From NCBI RefSeq assembly GCF_050624435.1, contig NC_134545.1, positions 87,138,063 to 87,202,062 of the forward strand: 64,000 nt of DNA, read 5' to 3'. Below, piece by piece: positions 40,999 to 51,427 of the stretch; position 1 is the stretch's first letter; each line of letters begins with the position of its first letter. This DNA is from Tenrec ecaudatus (taxonomy: Eukaryota; Chordata; Mammalia; Afrosoricida; Tenrecidae). The position numbers and the translations under genes were made by a program. The notes beneath the pieces are model-generated. The model was not told the DNA's origin. It saw nothing but the letters and a program-made list of their open reading frames with translations, and searched no databases.

Positions 40999-41679
40999 AC
41001 ATGCATCTATTTGGATCTACAAGACAATAAATAAGAACTTCATCATCATATTCCAACAGAAGGGACATTTTAGTGTGTACACACACAAGGAAGAACATAT
41101 ACTCAGAATGAAGGAAATAATTTAGATTGCATAAAACTAGCCATAGAAAAGTAGTTACATTGTTGTTGCTATTCACATTTTTCTTGGATAAGTATAAACT
41201 TTGAAACAGATTAACAATGGTCTGAAGAATAGCTTTTGGAATCAGTGGCATGGGTGATCTTTGGGCCATTAAAATGTTATCTATGGATTTCAATTGTTGC
41301 TATAGTACTTCTTTAATTTTAACATGGAGCTAGAATTGATTATTTTTTAATTGACATGATTTTCATAGATGAGAAAATAAAAGCAGTTATGTGTTACTGC
41401 TTTCAGCAGTTTTTTTTCTAGTGTATCTCTTGTTAAAGTTGCAGGAACCTTAGCACAGATGCCCACTACCTACTATCCCTTTCTCTTGGCATTTAGATGT
41501 TACTGAATAAGGGTTACTGTAATATACTTTTCAGCCTAGTGCCTAAGCAATTAGAGAAAGATTATCCCAGTTCCATAAAGATAATGGGAAAGGAAAGACT
41601 AGAGTGAATAACGAACACTTCAAAACAAACTGCATACATTTGCTTAAAGTTGAAGAAACTCGTCTTTAAAGATATTCAT

Positions 41680-41800
41680 TGAGAAAATGTTTTGAAAATG
41701 ATGATGGCAACATGTGCAAATGTGCTTGACACAAAGGATGTATGTATGGATTGTGATAAAAGCTGTATGAGCCCCCAATTAAATGATTTAAAAAAAGAAG
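41680..41800 (+). mobile_element. LINE 3' terminus
   Basis: Sense copy: 'atgttttgaaaatgatgatg' to 'gagcccccaattaaatgatt' and A-rich tail; its AATAAA has become ATTAAA-like. Confidence 0.85.
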
Positions 41801-41825
41801 AAGAAAAGAATTTCTAGGTAATAAG

Positions 41826-42275
41826 AAAAAACATACAATATTTCTCTGGTTCTTTAAGGCTTCCTCACCCCCCAACTATCATGACCCCAATCCTGCCTTT
41901 CACTGCAGACTACGCCGGGGCATGTTCACAGATACAGGTAAGAGCTTAGAACACACGGAATCTAGGTTACATAACCCCCTCAGGAACAGAAATAGGAGTA
42001 GCGACATCAGGAGGGTAGGTAGGAGGAAGGTGGGGGGAAGAATCCACAGGGAATGGGAGACAGCAGCTGGTGTAAGATATGAAAATAATTTATAATTAAT
42101 TAAGGAGTCATGTGGGTGGGAGGGAGGGTAAAAGAGGAGCTGATACCAAGAGCTCAAATAGAAAACAAATGATTAGGAAATGATGGCAACATATGGACAA
42201 ATATGCTTGATACAATTGATGTATGGATTGTGATAAGAGCTGTAAGACCCCCAATAAAATGATCTTTAAAAAAAT
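41826..42275 (+). mobile_element. LINE 3' end
   Basis: Sense copy from 'atatttctctggttctttaa' to 'cccccaataaaatgatctt' plus A-run. It directly follows another copy of the same family. Confidence 0.85.
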
Positions 42276-42348
42276 TCAACGAATAATTATGATATATAAT
42301 TGACCCTGTATATAAATTGATTCTACTTTAACTGTTATTTTTCTCATC

Positions 42349-42527
42349 AAACTGATTGCTATCAAGCCTTGTCACGACGTAGAATTGCCCAGGATAGTCT
42401 CCAAGGCTGTAATCTTTATAGCCGCGGACTGCCATGTCTTTCTCCGCTGAGTGCGAGTTGGCTGCTAGATCTCACTCAACCTTTTGGATCGCAGCCGAGC
42501 GCTGTATCCTCGAGTCACCAGGGCTCC
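42349..42527 (-). mobile_element. AFROSINE
   Basis: Antisense copy: 'gtagaattgcccaggatag', 'ccaaggctgtaatctttata', 'gagtcaccagggctcctg'. Confidence 0.8.
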
Positions 42528-42587
42528 TGAAATAAGTCACCAAGTAATAAATAGCTATTTGGGACTTCTGTCCGAAAGTACAAGAAC

Positions 42588-42676
42588 CCTGCTGGCCCTG
42601 GCAACCCTACGGGGCAGTTCTACCCTATTCTATAGGGTCGCTATGAGTCTGAATAGACTCATGGCAATGGATTTTA
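42588..42676 (+). mobile_element. AFROSINE tail fragment
   Basis: Sense 3' half only: 'ggcagttctaccctattc' and 'gtcgctatgagtctgaatag'. Confidence 0.8.
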
Positions 42677-43273
42677 ACTGTTGATTACTACATGAATAGA
42701 CATTCAAAACCAGTAGGGAAGACTGGACTAAGAATCTGTTCAAAGGGATGCCTCCCAGACGGATGAATCCACCCACTGGCAGATGTATTTAAAACTCCGT
42801 GCTAGCAGAAGAGTGACTAGGCGGTGGTCGGACACTTTGTAGTGCCTTTGGTGGGACCCTAACGCCTCCCAGGGATGCCTTCCTCGGTCTCTATTTAAAG
42901 TGTCTTCCTCCTAACACTAGGAGGAGACCAAGAGTCTTGGGACACCCCCACCAACGCGACGGCGGGGAGGCGGGGCCTATTGTCAGGTCACGCCTTTCCC
43001 ACCTGTGACTGGCAAAGACGCTAGCCAATAGGTGTCAGGATAGGGCGCGCCGGCGCCACGCCCCCTCGAGCGCCCCGCGGCCCCCAGGCACCCTCTGGCC
43101 GACTCGGCGGTGGCGGCCTGGGCGGACAGTGTGCCGTGCGCAGGCGCGGAGGGTAGACCTCGCTGCAGCCCCCGTCGTCCTGGGGAGTCGCACCCACGGA
43201 GTCTGCCTGCTGGCCAGTTCGTGTTCGCCCCTTCACCCACCCTCCCCGGCTCCCTAGCTCCCTCCGCGCCCCG

Positions 43274-43455
43274 ATGGCGGAGCTGCGGCCTAGCGGCGCC
43301 CCCGGCCCCACTGCGCCCCCGGCCCCTGGCCCGACTGCTCCCCCGGCATTCGCCTCGCTCTTCCCCCCGGGACTGCACGCCATCTACGGAGAGTGTCGCC
43401 GCCTTTACCCTGACCAGCCGAATCCGCTCCAGGTTACCGCTATCGTCAAGTACTG
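43274..43455 (+). CDS. SUFU: SUFU coding exon 1
   Basis: Residues 1-60 plus two bases of tryptophan. The start context is CCCGATGG with G at +4. Donor GTATGC is followed within 17 bp by a 20-base G run. Confidence 0.97.
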
Positions 43456-46400
43456 GTATGCCCTGGGCCGCGGGGGGGGGGGGGGGGGGGGAGGAAAGGG
43501 GGTGGGCGGACGGACGAGGGAAGGGAAGGGTTAAAGCGCTTGGGTCCTTGAAATTTGCGGGGGAGGGGGAACGAGTGGGACAAGATGGATGAAAGCATTT
43601 GCAAAGAAGACGTCTTGCTGCGAGGGATGAGTTGGGAATGGGACACAAGTTGGGCACAAGTTGGGAATGGGGCATGGGGACAAAGGGGTTAACAGAGCCC
43701 CTGGCAATGAAGGGTTAACGGGGGAGGGGAAGATGAAGGGTTACCGAGATTGGGATGGGGTTCTAACTGGGGTACGTGAAGGAGCGTTCCCAGTGGGAAC
43801 TGTAAATGTGATGAAAAGAGGGGGCGCCAGGAGGGGGGCCATTAGTGGGCAAATGGAAGCCAAGGGGAGGGGGTCGGCCGAAGTGGAATAGGGGAGGTGA
43901 GGCGGAGCCTGGGGAGCAGTTGAGAGAGCTGGGCTGGAGAGACTGCCTAGGGGAACACGGGTCCTGAAGTTAGGAGGGCAGCCAGTTGAAAGATTGGTTT
44001 TCGGGAAGAGGTCCCCTTTCAGTGCCTTCTCCAGAACTCAGAGGTGATAACAGTGCTGATTTTGCTTTTGCTTTGGAAGTTTAACCAGTACGTCTCCCAG
44101 ATAAACTTTTTTGCTTACTCTGCACAGTGTCCTTTCACTATGCAGAAGCTCCGTCTCGCCCTGTCGCTGGTCTGCCCTGGGACATTGGCCGGAACACTGC
44201 GCAGGGTTAGGGTGATCTTTGGTTTGGCTTAGGATGGAAAGGGACCACAGCTTCCCACTTCCAGTAGGAAGTCAGTGATGGAGACCTGGGCCCGAGCTGG
44301 GAAGAAAAATGTGCAGTCAGACAAGAAGGGTTTCCTTCAAGATTTAGGCAGCGGTTTGTCAGGGCAGCTCAAGACAGATGGACGGATGGCTTACAGACAG
44401 ATGGTCTGCTCTGCACATAGTAACGGGTCTTTCCTAGTATCCCATCCCTAGTTGCAACCTCTCTCTTCCTACCTCCTCTGGACAAAACAGGTATTTCTGG
44501 AGCCCTGGGAAAGAACCAGTCTACTTGGTATTTCGGGGCCATGTGTTGAGTGAGGAACTGGTGGAGTCTACTCTTAAATGGGCGCTGTATGAGATGGGTC
44601 TGTCAGTGGGCCCTGCAAGTTGGAAATGTTAGCTGCTGGGGGTGTGGCCATAGGGGCAGGTAGACCAAGAGGTGGAAGAAAGTGGATGTCTTGGCGGGTT
44701 GGGACTGAGTCTTTCTTCTACGTCTTACTTCCTCTGGAGATGGCTTTCACTAGGATGAGGCTTGCTTACCATGTTGGGGGTGTGCTCTCATATTAGGGTC
44801 ATGGGATCAGCCAGCCACTTGCTCTTCTGGAAGGCCATAGGGCAGCGGTTCTCAACCTGTGGGTCTCGACCCCTTTGTGGGTCGAACAACCCTTTCACAG
44901 GGGTCGCCCAATTCATAATGGTAGCAAAATGAATGTTATGCAGTAGCAACAAAAATAATTGTATGGTTGGGGGTCACCACAACATGAGGAACTGTATTCA
45001 AGAGTCAGGGCATGAGGAAAGTTGAGAACCATGGGAGGGAGCTGCCTGCCTCTGTCTGGGCAGCCAGGAGGAGGTGTGGCCGGCAACGCAATTACCTCTG
45101 GCAGGCTAACCATTCTTTGGTTGGAAGAGTTTCTGGGGAGCCTCTGAGTGGAAAGCAGCTCTTGCTAACTTAGCCAACCATCCTAATCATCCCTCCACAC
45201 CTAAACATGGGTGGACCACTGCTGAAATGTTGCCTTTCCACCCAAATAAACCAAATCAAACTCCCGGCCATGGTGCAGATGCCGACTCAGGCATCCTATA
45301 GAACAGTGTAGAATTGCCCCTGTGACTTTCCGATACTTTAACTCTTTTTTCCTTTTTTTGGAATGGAACGCTTCACAAATTTGCGTGTAATCCTTGCACA
45401 GGGGCCATGCTAATCTTCTCTGTATCATTCCAATGTTAGTACATGTGCTGCCGAAGCGAGCACTACTTTAACTCTTTACGAGAGTAGAAAGTCTGTCTTC
45501 TTACAAAGCGACGGGTGTTTATACACTGTTGACCCTTGAGCAGTTGACAGCCCGATATGTAAATAACCACTGCACTTCCAGGGCTCCTCTTCCACTCCAA
45601 ATACAGGGAATCAAAATCTTTCTTTGGACAAGATCCCCAGGTGATGCTTGAGAGATAGACCCCCAGGGGAATCTTACTTATACATAAGGAGCTGGTTGGC
45701 AGCCTAGCGTGGAAGTGTGCCTTGGGAAAAGTGGGTCTAATTCTGGCATGCTGTCGGCCCAGGCCTCGTTTGAGTGTAAGGAGAAATCTGTCCACAGCCC
45801 CTGGAAACTTTTACTTGGTACCCAAGTGGTGGTAAAGGATGGTGCTATATGTTAAAAGTACTGAAGCACTTGTAATAGTTTGGACAGCCTCTCAAACCGG
45901 CCCCCCCCCCACCGCCCCCACCTTCCTCCTGCAGGCTTGTTAACCAGACCAGGCCTTAGAACTTCAGTGTGTATTGATGAGTAAAGAGAATTGTTCATCA
46001 CTGGGTGAAATTAGAAATGCTGTCCCTAGATGCACAAATATAAGGGAGACTTGCTCAGTGATTGGCTCTTTCCCAGATTCAAAGAGGTTTGCAGAATTAA
46101 GATCCTGACATTCATTCCTATCCTTCACATTTGGGATCCCACATGTTGTTTGGCTCCCAGAGGCCTCTTTGGTTCTCATAGCTGGATGATTGATTGAGGC
46201 TGTCTGTTCTGACTATGGCCAAGGGTACTTTCAGATGCATCTCTTTGCAATGAAAGGATGGTTCTTTGGCTAGTGGTGCTGGCCAGGGATGACCAGGTCG
46301 AAATGGAGACTTCTGTGAGCAGGGAGCAGAAGCAGAGAGGCAGAGTCTGTGCCCTGGGTCCACCTCGGTCCTGCAACTGGCCTGCAAAGTTAAGTCAAGT

Positions 46401-48858
46401 GTTCAAGACCCCTCTCCTGTGGAATTAAGTTTGGTCGTGGAGGAACATCTAACATCTTTTGCAAAGTGTGAAATGAGATTCTTTTTCACATACGCATCTG
46501 CTTCCAATCAGGCCTGTGAGTAGTAGAGCAGAACACACTGTGCTTGGGGCCAAGGTTAAGTTTATCTAACTCTTGGTCAGTCCCTGCCCTTGTAGTTTTA
46601 AGGAAAAGCCTCTCCCTTTGATGGCGACACCCTCTGGGACACCCTCTGGGACACGCAGAGACTGAAGGCTCTACAGTGGGAGGGAAGGAACAATGGTTAA
46701 AGGGCCAAGGTGTGAAACCCCCAGGCAGTCTGCTCCCATGAAGATTTCACTCCAAATTCACTGCCATGGAGTCAGTTCTGACTCTTAGCAACCTTGTAGG
46801 ACAGAATGAACTGCCCCTGTGAGTTTTCAAGACCATAAACATCTACAGCCTTGGAAACCCCTTGGGGGGTGGGGCGGCGGTGGGGGACAGTTCTACTCTT
46901 GTCTTATGGAATCACTCTGAGTTGGAATCAACTCTGACAGCTATGGTTTTGGGATGAGACACAGTCACACCATTTTATCACTTGTTGCTGGAGGTATTTT
47001 GGGCTGAAGGAGACTCGGGATTGGGACTCTGGAGCCAGATGCTGGAGCTGAGGGGGGGTTGTGGTGTCATCATTCTCCTATATTCTGGGGTTCTATAGTT
47101 AGCATCAGGTCCTTCCCGGGATCCCTGTCCTTTTCTCACTCTCCACTCTCGCCCCCCATCCCACTGACCGTTCTAAATCCAGCTGGTTTAAGGATTTGAC
47201 ACACGAGTAGTTAAAACCAGAGCTGAGGGAAGACTTGGACGTCTATCTCTTTTCCTTATTCTCTCAGTCAAGATTCTAAACTATTTCTAGCAGCTTTCTT
47301 ACATATCTGTAAATAACTTAGTGTTTCCTAGTGGAGAAAAAGGATCTCTACAAAGGCAAATCACATCCTGGCGAAAGGGGATGAAACCAGACCTACTGGT
47401 TTTAAATCATGTTTCAATTGCGTGGTCCTGGCACGCTTGCCCGGGTCACGTATAACGTGCCTCTTACACAGTCCTGAGCTCTCCTTCAGCGTAGTTTCCC
47501 ATTTGCAAAGTTCACTCCCATCAGTGTCCGGGACCTCTGCTGTCGAGCTGATTTCAACTCACAGGGACCCTAGGGAACGGAGTCGAATGGTCCAAATGGG
47601 CCTGCAGAGGCACTGGTGGCTTCCCACCCTGGAGCTGACCTTTTGTCAGCCAGCTGAGTACTTAACAACATGGTAGCAGGGCTCCTCCTCAGTGCCCCAG
47701 GCAGGCCAGTGTTTACAGTCTATGTGTGGACTGGTCAGATGTCCCAGCACGTGTTTACGGGCTAACTTCGTTCCATGGCTTGGTTTCCATGTAGTCGGTG
47801 TCTCAAGGCTTTGAAGGTTCCTTATCCATTCTGAACAAAAGCAGGAGTTTCTTTCCTTTTTTAAAGCACTAATTACTGGACTAGAGGAGGTCCTTGTTGT
47901 ATTAAATCCTCAGTGATATGATGACTGAATCTCTTCCCCCAGTGATCTCCTCTGCTGGACTTGGGGGTGGGGTGGGGGTGGGAATTTCACGTGCCCACCC
48001 CCACCCCCCGGCCGTCCTCACTTGCTGAATGCCACAGCTCTCCCTTGGAGTGGGCACCTCTCCTGGGCTCCTCTGCCAGGCGCAGGCGATCACAGGGCTC
48101 GGCTGGGCCCCCGCTGCCCTTCTCTGGGCAGAGCTGAGCTAGCCGAAGTGTGGCCTTTGTCACTTGAGGTGTTGAAAAGGCCAGTTTGGGTGTGCAGGGT
48201 GCAGGCTGGGGTCTGTTCAGAACAAACTGTCATTAACATAGGGCACAATATAGGCTTTCAGGAATTAGTCCTCTGAGGGGCAGGGATGGAACAGAGCCTC
48301 TGCTTCCAGGAACAATGCCCATTGGGCATGCTCAGGGTGAGCCTTCAACAGAGGCCAATTGATGGGCTGATGCCCCTCTGGCCTTGAAGTTTGGCATGTT
48401 TACCAGTACCTCGGAGGAGAGCATCCCTGCCAATCCCATCTGGGATCTGTAATTTGAAACAGCAGGAAGCAAACCGGGCAACCACCCAGTCTGTTGTATT
48501 TCGAAGAGAGGTCCTGCCAGTCAGGGGGTGGAAGAAGGGAGTTCCTCATGCTGGTGCCATGGGCAGCTCATCTCTCGTCCCATCCCACAGTGGATGTGGC
48601 ATCCTGCTAGGTCTCTGTCTCCTAGACAGGGACTTTTGGTTTTCGAGGACAAGCTCCTGAGCTGGGCAGGCGTTATCTGGTTTCCAGGCGTATACTAACA
48701 CCTCTGTGTTTTCCCTTTCACAGGTTGGGTGGCCCAGACCCCTTGGACTATGTTAGCATGTACAGGAACGTGGGGAGCCCCTCTGCCAACATCCCCGAGC
48801 ACTGGCACTACATCAGCTTCGGCCTGAGCGACCTCTATGGTGACAGCAGAGTCCACGA
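43274..48858 (+). CDS. SUFU: SUFU, suppressor of fused (first two coding exons; gene continues beyond window)
   Basis: Exons 43274-43455 and 48724-48858 splice in frame (TG|G codon) to 105 residues plus two bases. The product starts MAELRPSGAPGPTAPPAPGP, a proline/alanine-rich leader, then enters the N-terminal SUFU domain (FPPGLHAIYGECRRLYPDQP, WLGGPDPLDYVSMYRNVG, EHWHYISFGLSDLYGDSRVH). SUFU binds GLI transcription factors, retains them in the cytoplasm and restrains Hedgehog signalling; human loss causes medulloblastoma and Gorlin-type disease. As I recall human, only one residue differs (GDS here, GDN in human). The next exon should begin FTGTDGP; it is not in the remaining 15 kb, consistent with the very long human intron 2. 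Confidence 0.97.
43472..43491. repeat. (G)20 homopolymer
   Basis: Twenty consecutive G directly downstream of SUFU exon 1. Sequencing error in its length is possible. Confidence 0.9.
44843..45032 (+). mobile_element. SPIN-type non-autonomous hAT transposon (copy 2)
   Basis: Starts 'cagcggttctcaacctgtgg', continues 'cgacccctttgtgggtcg', 'ccctttcacaggggtcgcc', 'gtatggttgggggtcacc', and ends near 'gaaagttgagaacc'. The last few bases of the terminal repeat seem lost, so the target duplication (left flank ccataggg) is only partly seen on the right. Of the three copies it keeps the left end best. Confidence 0.85.
45334..45347. repeat. 14-bp target-site duplication, left
   Basis: tactttaactcttt, identical to 45,464-45,477, bracketing the U6 insertion and its A-rich tail. 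Confidence 0.9.
45357..45463 (-). pseudogene. U6 snRNA retropseudogene
   Basis: On - it reads GTGCTCGCTTCGGCAGCACA and continues through the ACAGAGAAGATTAGCATGGC catalytic region to GAAGCGTTCCAT. About six substitutions separate it from canonical U6, including one beside the 3' stem. The terminal TTTT is replaced by a short extension and an A-rich tail. The right target repeat (45,464-45,477) starts exactly at U6 nucleotide 1. No U6 promoter (PSE, TATA) can be present because it is embedded in a SINE, so it is not expected to be expressed. Confidence 0.93.
45464..45477. repeat. 14-bp target-site duplication, right
   Basis: Perfect copy of 45,334-45,347, immediately adjacent to the U6 5' end, showing LINE-mediated retroposition. 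Confidence 0.9.
46757..46944. mobile_element. Two half-AFROSINEs in inverted, abutting orientation
   Basis: 46,757-46,852 is antisense tail sequence ('cactgccatggagtcagttc', 'gaactgcccctgtgag'). 46,849-46,944 is sense tail sequence ('ccttggaaaccccttgggg', 'gagttggaatcaactctg'). Both represent the same half of the SINE, so the pair is a palindrome of about 95-bp arms. Confidence 0.75.
47537..47690 (-). mobile_element. AFROSINE
   Basis: Antisense copy: 'gtcgagctgatttcaactca', 'cactggtggcttcccaccc', 'acatggtagcagggctcct'. Confidence 0.75.
48724..48858 (+). CDS. SUFU: SUFU coding exon 2
   Basis: Codes (W)LGGPDPLDYVSMYRNVG through SFGLSDLYGDSRVH plus GA of a split glutamate codon. Acceptor 'ccctttcacag', donor GTGAGTGTG. 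Confidence 0.97.
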
Positions 48859-49388
48859 GTGAGTGTGTGCCGACTTCCTACCCTCTGTCTGCCCCGTCCT
48901 TAGTCTGGGGCCTCATTTTGGAGGTTCATCCTGCACATGGGGTAGTCATGCCATAGCCAGGAGGTTGTCACGGTACTTCTTGGGTGAGCGCTCTGGGTTC
49001 CGCCCGTGCCTGTGTCTTCTCATGCCAAGGTGGCGCAGGTCAGCACCTGGGCACGGCTCTTCTAGACCACGATGAGCAAAGCTCCAAAGCCATCAGCTTC
49101 CCAAGCTTGCGCGGGAGTGTGGGCTCAGAGGGTAGCAGCCCAGCGCTGATCCAGAACTTCTCTCAATGCTGCCACATTGACTTCTCTTGTTTCCCTTAGC
49201 ATTTTATTATGAAAAAGGTTAAATGACAAACAGTTGAAAGGATTTTGCGGTGAATACCTTGAGACGGACCCTCTTCCTAGATTCTACCATTCAGGTTTAA
49301 CGCTACTTGCTGTATCACAGATCTGCTCTCTATCTTTTACCTTCTGTATAAGTCTAGTCCTTGTACACTTCTATTTTTTGTACACCCA

Positions 49389-49587
49389 GGAGTCCCTGGG
49401 GGTGCACATGGTCAGCACATTCCGCTGCTGACTGAAAGGGTGTCGGTGTGAGTACTCCCAGAGGGGTCTCCTGGAAGAAACGCCCAGGGATCTACTTCTG
49501 AAAAATTAGCCATTGAAAGCCTCGTGGGGCATGATTCTACGCAGACACACACACAGGCTGCCCTGAGCCGGAATGGACTGCAGGGCC
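49389..49587 (+). mobile_element. AFROSINE
   Basis: Sense, diverged: 'gagtccctgggggtgcacat', 'gaaagcctcgtggggcatg', 'gagccggaatggactgcag'. Confidence 0.65.
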
Positions 49588-49784
49588 TCTGGAACTAGTG
49601 GCATTTCTAATTCCTACTTGTCTTCCCTCAATGATGACATGATGTGTGATCCGGGAGAGCCGACGATCTTTAATACTAAGTTTAAGATCAAACAACTTAG
49701 TAATAAATCAGCTAAACAGCAATAGCAGTGCCAGAAATCAAAATTAATAGTCACTAAAGATTACTGGTGAGTCACGTCCTTTTC

Positions 49785-49998
49785 GCATTGCTTTACATAG
49801 TTACATACCAATCACTTTAATTTTTACAATAACCCTAGAATACTGGCAGGACTAACATTAGCCCCCTTTTACAGATGGGGAACTGAGACATAACCAGGTT
49901 CTAGCATTTGCTCAGGGTCACACTGTTCAGAAATGGCAGAGCCAGGATTCAAATGCAGGCCGTCTGCCTGGAGTCTGTACTCTGACTGGCTGTGCTCT
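49785..49998 (+). mobile_element. MIR SINE
   Basis: Long MIR copy: 'acagatggggaactgagac', 'gctcagggtcacactgttc', 'gagccaggattcaaatgcag'. Confidence 0.85.
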
Positions 49999-50023
49999 GG
50001 TGCTCACCTGGACCCCTAGCACA

Positions 50024-50178
50024 TCTCTAAGGCAGAGCAGAACTTCCCCATAGGGCTTCCCAGGCTGTTGCTTTTTCAGGCGCGGACTGTCCAGACTTTT
50101 CTCTCGCAGAGTGGCTGGTGGGCTCAAGCCCCTGACTTTTTGATTAGTAGCAGAGGACTTCCCTAGTGTGCTTCCAGG
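50024..50178 (-). mobile_element. AFROSINE
   Basis: Antisense copy: 'cagaacttccccatagggct', 'gagtggctggtgggctcaag'. Confidence 0.75.
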
Positions 50179-50220
50179 GTTGTTTGGGTTGCGTTCCCAT
50201 GCCTCTGAAACAATTCTATC

Positions 50221-50398
50221 CTGGAGCCCTGGGCGTAGTGGTTATATGTTGGGCTTGAAGCAGTTAGAAACCTCCATTAGGCCCGCAGGGGAAAGATGAG
50301 GCTTTTCTACTTCCATAAAGAGCTACAGTCTCAGAAACCCACGGGGGCAGTTCTACCCTATCCTGTAGGGTCGCAATGAGTCAGAATTGACTTGATGT
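50221..50398 (+). mobile_element. AFROSINE
   Basis: Sense near full-length copy: 'ctggagccctgggcgtagtg', 'cataaagagctacagtctc', 'gtcgcaatgagtcagaattg'. Confidence 0.9.
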
Positions 50399-50725
50399 TT
50401 CTTTAAAAAATTTTTTTTTCAATCATTTAATATAATATAATGTAATATAATATAATATAAACCCACATATGTTATATGAGACTACTGTTGCAAAGCATCG
50501 GGAAGGGGTTTTCATACTAAAAACAAAACAAGAAAACTATAATCTGAGAGAAGAGTTCATTAAAATTATTATCATGGTTAATCACTAGCTGATTTCGTGT
50601 CTAGTCTGATAACCTCTTGGTTTTCGCTTTATTTGGGGCCTCTCACACCATCGTTTTGCTATCCTGGTAATGGCCGCTGGACCTAGTCCTCCTGAAAGGA
50701 CCCTCCTGCTAAAAAACAGCCGCAC

Positions 50726-50880
50726 CCACTGCCATTGAGTCGATTCCAACTCCAGTGACCATACAGACCCAGGAGAGTGCCCTTTGGGTCTGAGGCTGTA
50801 ACTCTCGTCCCTTCTCCCTTGGAGGGGTTCCTAAGTCAGCAGGCCCACACGGACCTGTCAGTGCCATCTGGGTTCCCTGG
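50726..50880 (-). mobile_element. AFROSINE
   Basis: Antisense copy: 'cccactgccattgagtcgat', 'ctgaggctgtaactctcg', 'gtgccatctgggttccctg'. Confidence 0.8.
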
Positions 50881-51004
50881 TTCCTGCCTTGAAAGCGAGG
50901 CCAATTCTGGCGATAAAGCTAGGATGACAAGATGATACTAGTCACTTGTGGGCTGTGCTTTGTTTTGTTTTCATTCTCACTGTTTTCCATGTCGTGTGCT
51001 TTGT

Positions 51005-51120
51005 AATCTTATCAGGTTCGCTTGTTATCTCCAGTTCTATAGAAGAGGAAACACACCCTTGAGGGGTTCAAGCCCGTGCCTGGGGCCACACACTTAGGCT
51101 GTATAGGAGCGAGCAGAATT
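51005..51120 (+). mobile_element. MIR fragment
   Basis: Diverged MIR text: 'tatagaagaggaaacacacc' and 'gcctggggccacacacttag'. Confidence 0.45.
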
Positions 51121-51219
51121 GGGCTGTATGAATTTTGAGTGGGAATCAACTGGATGGAAGTGAATTTGGTGATTCTCCGCCTCCCCCCCCCCCCCCCAAT
51201 CTCCTAACCTCTGGATTTA

Positions 51220-51427
51220 GGACCCATCCTGGTGTAGTGGTTTCCATGTTGGCTGCTACCCGCAAGGTCAGCAGTTCGAAACCACCAGCCACTCCAAGGT
51301 AGAAAGACCGGGTTTTCTACTCCTGTAAAGAGCTACAGTCTCCAAAACCCACAGGGACGGTTCAGCCCTGTCTTATACAGGGTCGCTGTGTCGGCATTGA
51401 CTCGATGGCAGTGAATTTGGTTTTGGT
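51220..51427 (+). mobile_element. AFROSINE
   Basis: Sense copy with an almost canonical head and tail: 'aggtcagcagttcgaaacc', 'gtaaagagctacagtctcc', 'ggcattgactcgatggcag'. Confidence 0.92.

Larger units (their letters stand above)
42950..43550 (+). promoter_or_regulatory. SUFU: SUFU CpG-island promoter
   Basis: GC/CpG-rich DNA around the SUFU start. It contains a CCAAT box (43,025-43,029) and an NRF1-like GTGCGCAGGCGCGG (43,136-43,149). No TATA is seen. The island continues past exon 1 to a 20-base G run. Confidence 0.75.
45266..45588 (-). mobile_element. AFROSINE interrupted by U6 retrocopy
   Basis: Antisense SINE halves lie on both sides of the U6 insertion: 'gtagaattgcccctgtgac' before, and 'acgagagtagaaagtctg' with 'ccactgcacttccagggct' after. 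Removing the insertion and one target copy restores a continuous SINE. Confidence 0.85.
43456..48723 (+). other. SUFU: SUFU intron 1 (5.3 kb)
   Basis: It holds a (G)20 run, a SPIN-type transposon (44,843-45,032), an AFROSINE split by a U6 retropseudogene (45,266-45,588), a pair of inverted half-AFROSINEs (46,757-46,944) and another AFROSINE (47,537-47,690). I see no further exon. Intron length is close to what I recall in human. Confidence 0.85.

Noticed and set aside
42983-43675. 230-codon minus-strand open frame at the SUFU promoter
   Set aside because: Antisense of the CpG island and SUFU exon 1; Pro/Ala/Gly/Arg-rich composition only.
45357-45463. Functional U6 gene
   Set aside because: Several substitutions, no terminal T run, an A-rich tail, flanking target duplication and no external promoter all indicate a retropseudogene.
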